Assembly (NCBI GenBank): GCA_947595585.1
Contig: CANQET010000006.1
Span: 40,290 to 104,289, forward strand
From: an uncultured Clostridia bacterium
GTDB taxonomy: Bacteria > Bacillota > Clostridia > Christensenellales > Borkfalkiaceae
DNA: 64,000 nt
Direction: 5' to 3'
This document shows, piece by piece, positions 8,261 through 18,110 of the stretch. The first letter of the stretch is position 1, and every line of letters starts with the position of its first letter. The position numbers were made by a program, and so were the translations under genes. Under the pieces are notes generated by a model. It had not been told where the DNA came from and did no database searches. It saw only the letters and a program-made list of their open reading frames with translations.

Positions 8261-9073
8261 CTATCCGAAGGCCTCCGTCAGCATGACGAGGGCATCGATA
8301 TCGTGGGCGATGATGGGGACAAGGTCCTTCCTTCCGAGGGGATGCGAGGCCGTCTCCGCGCCCGTCTCCACCGTGAAGGCGGGGATGCCGAGCTTCGCGA
8401 TACACCAATCTTTATAGCCGCCCGCCGAGTGCTTCAGGTGTACGAGGGGATACCCCGTCGCCCGAGAGAGGACTTCGGCGTATTTTTTATCCCGACGGCG
8501 CATGCGCAGCCGATGAAATTCCCAATAGATCTCTTCGCCCTTGGTATGCCAGCTCACGGTGAATTTGGGCCGCACGGCGAGGGTGAAGTCCGCGAGCGCG
8601 CGGCTCTCGCTTGCGGAGAGCGGGGCGCTTCCGATATACCCCGCAGGGGCGGGGCGGCGCAGATTGCCCTTCCCGCTGCCCCAACGGGCATCGAAATTCA
8701 AGTTGAGGTCGACCCCCTCGGCGTTGGCCTTCCAGAGGGAGAAGTCGTCGCTTCCGTTGAGGGAGCGGACGAGGGCCCTGTGTTCCTCGGTCAGATGCCG
8801 CGGCCCCTCTTCGACGAGGAGCGCCCCATCGGGATCGACGAGGGGAACGATCCACACGCCCCCTGTTCGGACGCCGAGCCGCGCATGTTCGAGGGCGAGA
8901 AGGGCCGTGATGTATTCCCGCGCATGGATGGCATACTGGGCGATGCCGCAGCCGCCCGCATCCGTACCCGCGAGCATGGCGAAGATCTCCCGCCCCTCCT
9001 CGCTGTAGCCGATAATTTGCTTTTTTCCGCGATACGCCATATAGAACGCACGCACTTCTTCGAAGACGTTCAT
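8261..9073 (-). CDS. M14 family zinc carboxypeptidase
   Basis: The protein has 270 residues and no export signal. The zinc ligands are His50 and Glu53 in IHAREY and His176 in SWHTKG, and the catalytic glutamate is Glu236 in FTVETG. The family includes gamma-D-glutamyl-diamino acid peptidases that cut peptidoglycan stem peptides, so a role in muropeptide recycling is plausible, but the substrate is not shown. No Shine-Dalgarno sequence is visible. A TATACT box ends five bases before the ATG, so translation may depend on coupling or on a very short leader. The gene follows rlmH after 41 bases. Confidence 0.86.
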   Translation of the reverse strand: MNVFEEVRAFYMAYRGKKQIIGYSEEGREIFAMLAGTDAGGCGIAQYAIHAREYITALLALEHARLGVRTGGVWIVPLVDPDGALLVEEGPRHLTEEHRALVRSLNGSDDFSLWKANAEGVDLNLNFDARWGSGKGNLRRPAPAGYIGSAPLSASESRALADFTLAVRPKFTVSWHTKGEEIYWEFHRLRMRRRDKKYAEVLSRATGYPLVHLKHSAGGYKDWCIAKLGIPAFTVETGAETASHPLGRKDLVPIIAHDIDALVMLTEAFG

Positions 9074-9114
9074 TCTACAGTATATGCCGAAAAATCGATA
9101 TGGGTGCCCCGCGT

Positions 9115-9549
9115 TTACTTGTGGTATTCGCTGCCCGAGCGGATCATGAAGGCGCGGTAGAGCTGCTCCAAAAGGACGACGCGGAACATCTGATGCGGGA
9201 AGGTCATGCGGGAGAAGGAGAGCTTCCTGCCCTTCGTCTTCACGACCTCCGCCAGGCCTTCCGAGGAACCGATCACGAGGGAAATTTCACTGCCACGGTC
9301 CACACATCCCCCGATGAGTTCGGAAAACTCCTCCGAGCTTACCTCCTTCCCCTCTACGGCGAGGACGAAGACTTCCCCGCGCAGGGCACGCAGGATCTCC
9401 TCTTCCTCCTCTTCGGGAGAGCGCCGCTCGGAAAGCTCGAGGATCTCGAGGTCGCAAAAGCGGGTAAGCCGCTTCTCGTACTCCGCACACGCCTCCCGCC
9501 AGTGGCGCTCTTTGAGCTTCCCTACGCACACGATGCGCACGCGGATCAT
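9115..9549 (-). CDS. rlmH: 23S rRNA (pseudouridine1915-N3)-methyltransferase
   Basis: RlmH methylates pseudouridine 1915 of helix 69 in the mature 70S ribosome. The 144-residue protein is slightly shorter than usual but contains the SPOUT knot motifs: the LVIGSSEGL binding loop (92-100), KLSFSRMTFPHQM and the C-terminal EQLYRAFMIRSGSEYHK. The open frame continues about 230 codons upstream, antisense to nothing useful and overlapping the CPBP gene. The true start is the ATG at 9549, coupled to the CPBP stop by ATGA. The N-terminus MIRVRIVCVGKLKE is the family standard. Confidence 0.96.
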   Translation of the reverse strand: MIRVRIVCVGKLKERHWREACAEYEKRLTRFCDLEILELSERRSPEEEEEEILRALRGEVFVLAVEGKEVSSEEFSELIGGCVDRGSEISLVIGSSEGLAEVVKTKGRKLSFSRMTFPHQMFRVVLLEQLYRAFMIRSGSEYHK

Positions 9550-10511
9550 ACGCCGATCCCCGCTGCGAGCACCGCAAACCATTGCACGGCGCAGATCGCC
9601 ATTCCGATCCCCGCCATGAGGAAGTACTTCTTGCCCCCCTGCATGCGGCTGCCGGAAGGAGCTGCAGCCCTCCGCTCGGGGAGCTTCCAAAGGATGACAA
9701 AGAGCAGGGCGCCCGCGAGGAGGATCCCGCCGAGTACGCCGAGGATGATGGAGGGAAGCATGGGCAAGGCCCAATCCACCCCCTTCACCGCCCCAAGGAT
9801 GAGGATGCAGGCATTGTTGGCAAAATGGGCGACCATGGTGGGGAAAATGCTTCCGCTGCGGAGCGCAAGCAGGGCGTAGCACGCCCCGCAGGCGAATTGG
9901 TAGAGCGTCTGCTCGGGGTTGCCGTGGAAGAGCGAGAAGAGCGCCCCGGAGATGAGGACGGTGGAGACTTCCCCCCACCCCGAGGAGCGCATAGCCCCCA
10001 CCGTGATGCCGCGGAAGAGCGTCTCTTCGAAGACGGCGGGGAGCAGGGCGATGATGAGCACGGCGGGGAGGATCATCCACCCCGAGATCATGGGATCGGT
10101 GACGGAAGGGATGTACCCCGCCTGTTTTTCCTGCGGCGTGTAGCCCATGAGTTCCAAAAGGCGTACGAAGAGGCCGTTGAGGTTGTTGAGGGCAAACAAG
10201 AGGCCGAAGGCAACGGCAAGCGCGATCAAAAAGTAGTACCACTTGCAGGGGGCGTAGACCTTCCGCACGGGGTAGCGGGACCTACGGAAATACAGGGCAG
10301 CGACCCCCGCGAGGCAGAGCTGGGGCACGAGAAAGGCGAGATATTTATAGGCGAGGTTATGGGCGTACCCCTCCTTCAGGGCGGCGAGGAAGATCGCCGA
10401 GACCAAGAAGGCGAGGAGCACGGAGAGCACCGAGGAGGCCGAGTATGCGATGCCTGCTTCGGGCAAAAATTTCTTTTCGGGTGCGCTTTCGGGCGCGGCT
10501 TGCGATTCCAT
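9546..10511 (-). CDS. CPBP family intramembrane metalloprotease
   Basis: This membrane protein of 322 residues has about eight hydrophobic segments. The CPBP (CaaX protease/bacteriocin-processing, Abi) motifs are present: EETLFRG with Glu162, Glu163 and Arg167, FHGNPEQ with His196, and HFANN with His229. Homologues cleave membrane-embedded peptides or protect against bacteriocins; the target here is unknown. I start at the ATG at 10511. An in-frame start 19 codons upstream lies before the promoter. The -10 box ends six bases before this ATG, so the transcript probably begins at the start codon. It is the first gene of a four-gene operon. Confidence 0.88.
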   Translation of the reverse strand: MESQAAPESAPEKKFLPEAGIAYSASSVLSVLLAFLVSAIFLAALKEGYAHNLAYKYLAFLVPQLCLAGVAALYFRRSRYPVRKVYAPCKWYYFLIALAVAFGLLFALNNLNGLFVRLLELMGYTPQEKQAGYIPSVTDPMISGWMILPAVLIIALLPAVFEETLFRGITVGAMRSSGWGEVSTVLISGALFSLFHGNPEQTLYQFACGACYALLALRSGSIFPTMVAHFANNACILILGAVKGVDWALPMLPSIILGVLGGILLAGALLFVILWKLPERRAAAPSGSRMQGGKKYFLMAGIGMAICAVQWFAVLAAGIGV

Positions 10512-10517
10512 ACCGCT

Positions 10518-10546
10518 ATTATACAGGATTTTCCGCGAAAGTTCAA
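10518..10546 (-). promoter_or_regulatory. Promoter of the CPBP operon, likely leaderless
   Basis: TTGAAC (10541-10546), a 17-base spacer and TATAAT (10518-10523) lie on the minus strand. Only six bases separate the -10 box from the ATG at 10511, so the expected transcription start coincides with the A of the start codon. There is no room for a Shine-Dalgarno sequence. Confidence 0.75.
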
Positions 10547-10555
10547 ACGAAACGC

Positions 10556-10584
10556 TTGTCTTTTGCAAAATTTCTTTTTATAAT
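10556..10584 (+). promoter_or_regulatory. Promoter of the fumarase operon
   Basis: TTGTCT (10556-10561), a 17-base spacer and TATAAT (10579-10584) precede a short leader with AAGGAG and the ATG at 10604. It is divergent from the CPBP promoter. Confidence 0.82.
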
Positions 10585-10603
10585 AGGTACAAAGGAGTGA
10601 AGT

Positions 10604-11440
10604 ATGCGTACTGTGGATGTCGGATCGATCGAGGGGCTCGTCTATCGCCTTGCGCGGCGGGCGGGCGTGACGATCGCAAAGGATTGCCTTGCGGCCCTCT
10701 CCCTTGCCGCAAAGTGCGAGGAGGGCGCGGCGCAGTTTGCGCTTGAGACGGTACTCGGGAATGCGGAGATCGCGAAGAAGATGCAGATGCCCGTCTGCCA
10801 GGATACGGGGATGACGGCCGTCTTTCTCGAGATCGGGCAGGATGTATTTCTCACGGGAGGCCCCCTCAAGGCGGCCGTGGATGCGGGCGTACGCAGGGCG
10901 TATGCCGATGGAAATTTCCGAAAGAGCATCTGCGACCCGCTCACCCGCGTCAACACGGGCGACAACACCCCCGCCCATCTCCATGTGGAGATCGTGGAAG
11001 GAGACAAGGTGAAGATCCGCCTTCTTCCCAAGGGGTTCGGAAGCGAAAATATGAGCGCCGTACGTATGCTCACCCCCGCCGAAGGGAGGGAGGGCATCCT
11101 CCGCACGATCGTGGAAACGGTGCAGGCTGCGGGCTCCCGCCCCTGTCCGCCCGTCGTCGTGGGCGTGGGCATCGGCGGCAGTTTCGATGGGTGCACGCTC
11201 CTCGCCAAAAAAGCGCTTTTTCGTGACTTGGGGTCGAAAAATCCGCGCGAAGACGTCGCTTCGATCGAGGAAGAGGCGCTTTCCCGCATCAACGCGCTCG
11301 GCATCGGCGCGCAGGGCTTCGGGGGGAAGATCACGGCCCTCAAAGTGCTCTGCGAAGTCGCTCCCACCCACATTGCGGGACTGCCCGTCGCCGTAAATAT
11401 CCAGTGCCACTGCGTGCGGCACGAGGAGGCCGTATTATGA
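10604..11440 (+). CDS. Class I fumarate hydratase, alpha subunit
   Basis: This is the iron-sulfur subunit of a two-subunit, oxygen-sensitive fumarase (or close relative such as L-tartrate dehydratase) that interconverts fumarate and malate. The 278 residues carry the three cluster cysteines: Cys65 in CQDTG, Cys181 in PCPP and Cys268 in NIQC. They also carry the RxNTGDNTPAHLH and KGFGSENMS blocks. A clear AAGGAG lies before the ATG. The beta-subunit gene follows with an ATGA overlap, the normal arrangement in anaerobic Clostridia. Fumarase is the likeliest function; tartrate dehydratase cannot be excluded. Confidence 0.93.
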   Translation: MRTVDVGSIEGLVYRLARRAGVTIAKDCLAALSLAAKCEEGAAQFALETVLGNAEIAKKMQMPVCQDTGMTAVFLEIGQDVFLTGGPLKAAVDAGVRRAYADGNFRKSICDPLTRVNTGDNTPAHLHVEIVEGDKVKIRLLPKGFGSENMSAVRMLTPAEGREGILRTIVETVQAAGSRPCPPVVVGVGIGGSFDGCTLLAKKALFRDLGSKNPREDVASIEEEALSRINALGIGAQGFGGKITALKVLCEVAPTHIAGLPVAVNIQCHCVRHEEAVL

Positions 11441-11964
11441 AACGTCTTCGTCTTCCCCTCTCCGAGGAGCAAAAACTTGCACTGCATGCGGGGGACCCCG
11501 TGCTGCTTTCGGGGACGATCTACACCGCCCGCGACTGTGCGCACAAGCGGATCTTCGCCCTGCTCGATGCGGGAAAAACACCCCCGTTCCCCCTTGAAAA
11601 TTCCTTCATCTACTATGCAGGCCCCTGCCCTGCGCCCGAGGGAATGGCTTCGGGGAGCTGCGGCCCCACGACGTCTGCCCGCATGAATTCTTTTGCCCCG
11701 CGCCTTCTCGATTTGGGGTTGGGCGGCATGATCGGAAAGGGCGAGATGAGCGAGGAAGTAGCATTGGCGTTGCGGCGCGATCACGGGGTCTACTTTGCCG
11801 CGATCGGCGGGGCGGGCGCCCTCTATGGGAATGCCGTAAAAAAGAGCACCTGTATCGCCTTTGAAGACCTGCTCTCCGAGGCCGTCTATCGGTTCGAGGT
11901 GGAAGATTTTCCGCTCGTCGTTGCGATCGACGCCTATGGGAAGAGCATCTATGCTTTGAACTGA
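11437..11964 (+). CDS. Class I fumarate hydratase, beta subunit
   Basis: This 175-residue partner subunit belongs to the preceding iron-sulfur subunit. It shows the family blocks YAGPCPAPEG, SCGPTTSARMN and HGVYFAAIGGAGAL. The frame is open 11 codons further upstream, but the ATG at 11437 overlaps the alpha stop by four bases and begins at the normal N-terminus (KRLRLPLS). Together the pair forms the catalytic heterodimer in the cytoplasm. The operon ends before a 25-base tandem array and a bidirectional terminator at 12194-12224. Confidence 0.93.
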   Translation: MKRLRLPLSEEQKLALHAGDPVLLSGTIYTARDCAHKRIFALLDAGKTPPFPLENSFIYYAGPCPAPEGMASGSCGPTTSARMNSFAPRLLDLGLGGMIGKGEMSEEVALALRRDHGVYFAAIGGAGALYGNAVKKSTCIAFEDLLSEAVYRFEVEDFPLVVAIDAYGKSIYALN

Positions 11965-12000
11965 CGGGAAGGGCGAGATCCCTCACCCCCGTTGGGGGTT

Positions 12001-12185
12001 CGGGATGACGTACTGAGGTTCGGTTCGGGATGACGTACTGAGGTCGGGTTCGGGATGACGTACTGAGGTGCGGTTCGGGATGACGTACTGAGGTTCGGTT
12101 CGGGATGACGTACTGAGGTCGGGTTCGGGATGACGTACTGAGGTGCGGTTCGGGATGACGTACTGAGGCGCGGTTCGGGATGACA
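12001..12185. repeat. 25-bp tandem array with 75-bp higher order
   Basis: CGGGATGACG recurs every 25 bases at 12001, 12026, 12051, 12076, 12101, 12126, 12151 and 12176. Variant tails alternate in the order GTTCGGTT, GTCGGGTT, GTGCGGTT and then repeat in the same order, so three units form a 75-base superunit copied once. The unit core GGGATGACGTACTGAG also occurs singly near 48.27 kb in a dispersed repeat. Copies are head to tail without spacers. Confidence 0.95.
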
Positions 12186-12193
12186 AAAAAGAT

Positions 12194-12224
12194 AAAGCCG
12201 AGAGCGGGGGCTCTCGGCTTTTTT
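12194..12224. terminator. Bidirectional intrinsic terminator
   Basis: AGCCGAGAGC and GCTCTCGGCT form a ten-pair stem flanked by A-rich sequence on the left and TTTTTT on the right. It ends the fumarase operon on the plus strand and the purA-to-mscL operon on the minus strand. Confidence 0.9.
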
Positions 12225-12229
12225 GATGA

Positions 12230-12271
12230 TATGAGGGAAGTTTCCTCGTGTATGAGGGAGGTTTCCTCGTG
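12230..12271. repeat. 21-bp direct duplication
   Basis: Two adjacent 21-base copies, differing at one base (TATGAGGGAAG versus TATGAGGGAGG followed by TTTCCTCGTG), sit between the terminator and the mscL stop. This is a simple local duplication. Confidence 0.8.
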
Positions 12272-12280
12272 CGGAGGAAG

Positions 12281-12868
12281 TTATTTCTGCGCCTTCAAAA
12301 GATCGCGGATCTCGGCGAGAAGTTCTTCCGAAGTGGGTGCGGGCGGGACAGCGGCGGCAGCGGCTGCGGCTGCGGCGGCTTCTGCATCGAGCTTGGCCTG
12401 CTTCTCTTTAGCTGCGGCGAGAAGCTCAGTCTTGCCCTTGCCTTCGCGGCGGAGCGCCTTCACTTCGTCCTTGGTGAGCGGCGCATACTTGTTCTTCGCA
12501 GCGGTGGCGCCGTCGTGGATGCGGTTGATGACGCGGACGATGAGGAAGAGCACGAGCGCGATGAGCAGGAAGTTGATGATCGCCGTGATGAATGCACCCC
12601 AATCGATGTAGATGGACTGCGTCATATCGATCATGCCTTCCGCGTCCGTCACGGTCTTGAGCATGGTCACAACGTCCCCCATGCCCTCTCCGCCCGTGAT
12701 GACGGCGAGGAACCAGTTGATGATGGGCATCAAGATCTGGTTGGTGAGCGCCGTCACGATCGCGCTGAATGCGCCGCCGATGATGACGCCGACTGCCATG
12801 TCGATCACGTTGCCGCGCATAATGAACGCCTTGAACTCCCGGAAGAAGCCCTTCTTTTCTTTTGCCAT
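12281..12868 (-). CDS. mscL: Large-conductance mechanosensitive channel
   Basis: MscL is a homopentameric membrane channel that opens under membrane tension to release osmolytes. The protein has 195 residues against the usual 120-150. The N-terminal amphipathic helix (KAFIMRGNVIDMAVGVIIGGAF) and two membrane helices are standard. The extra length is a C-terminal tail with an alanine run of about 11 residues before a final predicted helix (TSEELLAEIRDLL). GGAGG precedes the ATG. The gene starts four bases after the malQ stop and is the last gene of the purA operon. The alanine run is encoded by a GCG/GCT/GCA-rich tract that may vary in length. Confidence 0.95.
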   Translation of the reverse strand: MAKEKKGFFREFKAFIMRGNVIDMAVGVIIGGAFSAIVTALTNQILMPIINWFLAVITGGEGMGDVVTMLKTVTDAEGMIDMTQSIYIDWGAFITAIINFLLIALVLFLIVRVINRIHDGATAAKNKYAPLTKDEVKALRREGKGKTELLAAAKEKQAKLDAEAAAAAAAAAAVPPAPTSEELLAEIRDLLKAQK

Positions 12869-12872
12869 AAAG

Positions 12873-14369
12873 TTACCTCCGATAAATTTTTATCATTTTT
12901 TTCAGCTTCGCCATGTCGTATCCGCTGCAGGGCACGGCAAGGCGGAATTGCCAATTTCCCGAATCCCGGCCGGGGAGATTCATGCGGGTCTCTTCACCCA
13001 AGCCCAAAATATCCTGTATGGGGACGATCGCATACTGCGCCTTGGAGGCGAGCGCCAGCCGCACGATCGCCTCGGACAGGCCTTCGCCGTGGGCGCCGAG
13101 CTTGATCGCGACCCCCGCTTCTTCGAGCGCCGCCGCCACGCGGGAGCGGAAGAGGATGAATTCCTCCGTCGAGAGCCCGTCGATGTACCCTTGGACGGTG
13201 TTGTTGTCGTGCGTGCCCGTGTAGACGACGGAATTTTCGCCGATATTTTTGGGCAGGTACTCGTTCTCCTCGTCGCCGTTGAAGGCGAAGAGGAGCACTT
13301 TCATGCCAGGGAAGCCCGTCTTCTTGAGGAGGGCGCGGACGCCTTCATCGATACTGCCGAGGTCCTCGGCGATGATGCGGCGCTTCTCCTCCCCGAGACG
13401 GAAAAAGAGGCGCTCTTTCGGGCCGTCGCACCACGTCCCCTCCCGTGCCGTCGCGGCGGAGGCGGGGATCTCGAAGTAGCGGTCGATGCCGCGGAAGTGA
13501 TCGATGCGGACGAGGTCGTAGGTGGAGAGCGCGGTCTTCAGGCGGGCCGTCCACCAAGCGAAGTTTTCCTTCTCGTGCGCCGCCCAATCGTAGACGGGAT
13601 TGCCCCACAGCTGGCCGTCCTCCGCGAAGTAATCGGGGGGGACCCCTGCTACTTTTTCGGGCTTTAAGTCCTCGGTGAGCTTGAAGAGTTCGGGGTGCGC
13701 CCAGACGTCTGCACTGTCATAGGCGACGTAGAGCGGAAGATCGCCGAGGATGCGGATGCCGAGCTTTTTGCAATAGGCATGCAGTTCTTCCCACTGCATC
13801 CAGAGCTCGTATTGCACGAACTGCCAAAACTGGTATTCCTCGTGATATTCGGTGCAGAGCCGCGCGACGGCTTCGGGCTCATGACGCTTTAAGTCCTCTT
13901 CCCAATCGCAAAATCCGCCCCCATATACCGTTTTTGCCGTCATGAACAGGGCGTAATCCTCGAATCTGCCTGCCTTCACGAAGCTGCGGAATTTCTCGTC
14001 GTCGAAGTTGAACCGCGAGAAGGCGCGGCGGAGCGTCGCATAGCGCTCCTCATAGAGGGCGCCGTAGTCGAGCGGCATGCCGCGATATTTTTTACGCAGC
14101 GCCTTGAGCTCTTTGCCCGTGAGGAGCTTCTGCTTCTTGAGGCGCTCGAGGTCGATAAAATAGGGATTGCCCGAATCGCAGGCCACGGATTGGTAGGGCG
14201 AATCGCCGTATCCCGTCTGCACGAGGGGCAGGATCTGCCAGACGCTCACGCCGCTCTTTTTGAGGCGGCTTGCGAACTTATATGCTTCTTTGCCGAGGGC
14301 GCCGATGCCGTATTTCCCGGGAAGGGAGGAGATGTGGCAGAGCACGCCGGCACTTCTCTTCTTTTCCAT
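12873..14369 (-). CDS. malQ: 4-alpha-glucanotransferase
   Basis: MalQ (amylomaltase, GH77) transfers alpha-1,4-glucan segments between maltodextrins and releases glucose. The 498 residues begin with the typical RSAGVLCHISSLPGKYGIG. The catalytic regions are recognisable: RIDHFRGIDRYFEIP with the nucleophile aspartate, IAEDLGSID with the acid/base glutamate, and THDNNT. A good AAGGAGAGAGG ribosome binding site lies upstream. It sits between dapL (nine-base gap) and mscL (four-base gap) in the purA operon, an unexpected place for a glycogen/maltodextrin enzyme. The GH13 enzyme at 2.6-3.9 kb could supply its substrates. Confidence 0.96.
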   Translation of the reverse strand: MEKKRSAGVLCHISSLPGKYGIGALGKEAYKFASRLKKSGVSVWQILPLVQTGYGDSPYQSVACDSGNPYFIDLERLKKQKLLTGKELKALRKKYRGMPLDYGALYEERYATLRRAFSRFNFDDEKFRSFVKAGRFEDYALFMTAKTVYGGGFCDWEEDLKRHEPEAVARLCTEYHEEYQFWQFVQYELWMQWEELHAYCKKLGIRILGDLPLYVAYDSADVWAHPELFKLTEDLKPEKVAGVPPDYFAEDGQLWGNPVYDWAAHEKENFAWWTARLKTALSTYDLVRIDHFRGIDRYFEIPASAATAREGTWCDGPKERLFFRLGEEKRRIIAEDLGSIDEGVRALLKKTGFPGMKVLLFAFNGDEENEYLPKNIGENSVVYTGTHDNNTVQGYIDGLSTEEFILFRSRVAAALEEAGVAIKLGAHGEGLSEAIVRLALASKAQYAIVPIQDILGLGEETRMNLPGRDSGNWQFRLAVPCSGYDMAKLKKMIKIYRR

Positions 14370-14378
14370 CCTCTCTCC

Positions 14379-15568
14379 TTAGCCCCTGCAGAAGGCTTCG
14401 ATCCTGCGGCAGGCCTTCTCGGTGTTTTCTTTGGTCCCGAAGGCGGTCAGACGGAAATACCCCTCTCCGTTCTTGCCGAAGCCGCTCCCCGGCGTCCCGA
14501 CGACGCCTGCCTTCTCCAAGAGCGCATCGAAGAACTCCCAGCTCTTCATATCATTGGGGCATTTGAGCCAGATGTAGGGCGAATTCTTGCCGCCCGTATA
14601 CCAAATGCCGAGCCCATCGAGGCAATCGCCGATGATGCGGGCATTCTCTTTGTAGTATGCGATGTTGGCGCGGATCTCCTCTTCTCCCTCCTCGGAGAAG
14701 ACGGCCGCCGCCCCCATCTGCGGGATATAGGAGGCGCCGTTGAACTTGGTCGCCTGCCTTCTCGCCCACATGCGGTTTAACGAGAAGCCATCGAAGCAAA
14801 GCGTATCGGGGACGACGGTATACCCGCAGCGCACGCCCGTAAAGCCTGCCGTCTTGGAAAAAGAGCAGATCTCCACGGCGCAATCGCGCGCTCCCTCGAT
14901 CTCGAAGATGCTGCGCGGAAGCGCGGGATCGGAGATGAAATATTCATACGCCGCATCGAAGAGGATGAGCGCATGCTCGCGCTTTGCGTAGTCCACCCAC
15001 GCCTTCAGCCCCGCACGGTCGTAGACGGCGCCCGTGGGGTTGTTGGGGGAACAGATGTAGATGAGATCGGCGTGGACGCCCTCCTCGGGAAGGGGCAGGA
15101 AGACGTTTTCGCGGTTGGCATCCGCATACAGGATCTTGCGCCCCGCCATGGTGTTGGCATCGACGTAGGCGGGATAGACGGGATCGGGCACGAGGACGAC
15201 GTTCTCCGCCGAGAAGAGGTCGAGCAGGTTGCCGAGATCGGACTTGGCGCCGTCGGAGATGAAGACTTCCTCGCGCTTGACTTCCACTCCCTTGCGGGCG
15301 TAGCTCGAGCGGATGGCGTCGAGAAGTTCGGGGTAGCCGTAGGAATAGCGGTCGGGGCCGTACCCCTTGAAGGTCTCGGCGTGGGCGAGATCTTCGACCG
15401 CACGGTGCATCGCCGCGATGACGACGGGCGCGAGCGGACGGGTGACGTCTCCCACGGAGAGCTTCACGATCTCCCGCTCGGGGTGCTCCTTCTGAAAGGC
15501 TGCAAGCTTGGAAGCCACCGTCGAGAAGAGATAGTTCTCGGCGATGTTTCCGAAATTTGTGTTTATCT

Positions 15569-15572
<4 letters not shown>
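14379..15572 (-). CDS. dapL: LL-diaminopimelate aminotransferase
   Basis: DapL converts tetrahydrodipicolinate directly to LL-diaminopimelate, bypassing the acylated intermediates. The 397-residue, PLP-dependent enzyme shows the DapL N-terminus ([17 protein letters not shown]), GDVTRPL, the PNNPTGA block and the PLP lysine in [10 protein letters not shown]. Its presence defines the aminotransferase variant of the lysine pathway, matching dapA, dapB and dapF in the window. The start overlaps the pyrG stop by four bases (ATGA) and has no strong ribosome binding site of its own, which points to coupling. Confidence 0.96.
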
Positions 15573-17170
<1,598 letters not shown>

Positions 17171-17195
17171 GTCCTTCGCCCCCAAGAAATTATAT

Positions 17196-18041
17196 TCAGA
17201 TCTCGACTTCGCCGCGGAAGGCGATCTCGGCGGGACCCGTCAAGAAGACGGTCTCCCCCGTGTAGAGGACTTCGAGCGTGCCGCCCGGGAGGGCAACTTG
17301 GATGGCCTCGCCCTCTTTGGCGTAGCCGTTGAGGACTGCCGCGACCGCCGCGGCGCATGCCCCCGTACCGCAGGCGAGCGTCTCCCCGCTGCCCCGCTCG
17401 AAGACGCGGACTTTGAGGGAATTTTCGCCCAAAACTTGCACGAATTCGGTGTTGATGCGCTCGGGGAAAGCGGGATGCTGTTCGAAGGCGGGGCCGAGCT
17501 TCTCCAAATCGAGGAGGGCGGGGTCTTCGCCGAACACGACGCAGTGCGGGTTGCCCATGGAGAGGCAGGTGACGGAGTACGTCGTATCCCCCACGAGAAG
17601 GGGATGAGAGACGATCTTGCCGCCGTCGAAGGCCGCGGGAATGCGGTAAGGGCGGAAGACGGGCTTACCCATATCCACGGTGAAGGCATAGGCCTCCCCC
17701 GTGTGCCGCTTGGTGCGGACGGAGACCGTCTTGATGCCCGCCTTGGTCTCGATCGTGAGGATACGGTTCTTGATCCCCTTCACGTCATAGAGATATTTGG
17801 CGATGCAGCGGAGCGCGTTGCCGCACATCTTCCCCTCGCTGCCGTCGGCATTGAACATCCGCATGCGGCAATCGGCGATGCGGGAGGGAAGGATGAGCAC
17901 GAGGCCGTCGCCGCCGATCGAGAAATGGCGGTCGGAGAGCTGCACGGCGAGTTTTTGGGGCGTCGGGAAGGGCGTTTCGAGGCAATCGAAATAGATGTAA
18001 TCGTTCCCTGCACCTTGCATCTTGTAGAAAGTTCTGTTCAT
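17196..18041 (-). CDS. dapF: Diaminopimelate epimerase
   Basis: DapF converts LL-DAP into meso-DAP for peptidoglycan and lysine. The 281 residues contain both catalytic cysteines: the first in [10 protein letters not shown] and the second in [12 protein letters not shown]. The N-terminal [12 protein letters not shown] block is also present. The frame is open 17 codons upstream, but the ATG at 18041 follows GAGG at seven bases and gives the standard start. It follows purA after 69 bases with no clear terminator between them. Together with dapL in the same operon it completes the route from DapB product to meso-DAP. Confidence 0.96.
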   Translation of the reverse strand: MNRTFYKMQGAGNDYIYFDCLETPFPTPQKLAVQLSDRHFSIGGDGLVLILPSRIADCRMRMFNADGSEGKMCGNALRCIAKYLYDVKGIKNRILTIETKAGIKTVSVRTKRHTGEAYAFTVDMGKPVFRPYRIPAAFDGGKIVSHPLLVGDTTYSVTCLSMGNPHCVVFGEDPALLDLEKLGPAFEQHPAFPERINTEFVQVLGENSLKVRVFERGSGETLACGTGACAAAVAAVLNGYAKEGEAIQVALPGGTLEVLYTGETVFLTGPAEIAFRGEVEI

Positions 18042-18110
18042 AGCTAACCTCACGTAATATAATTTTCGTCGGGTCGCGAGCGTATGCTTCAAATTCCGGA
18101 ATGATACGGC

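Noticed and set aside
9550..10242. N-terminal extension of the rlmH frame by about 230 codons
   Set aside because: It overlaps the CPBP gene in another frame and lacks homology; rlmH begins at the coupled ATG at 9549.
12001..12185. Regular 25-base repeats considered as a CRISPR array
   Set aside because: Units follow each other without unique spacers, and no cas genes lie nearby.
11983..12186. Open frame through the tandem array
   Set aside because: It is a translation of the repeat unit with no ribosome binding site; the amino-acid pattern simply repeats with the DNA.
17171..17185. TTG start codon five codons upstream of the pyrG ATG
   Set aside because: No ribosome binding site, and the ATG gives the conserved N-terminus.
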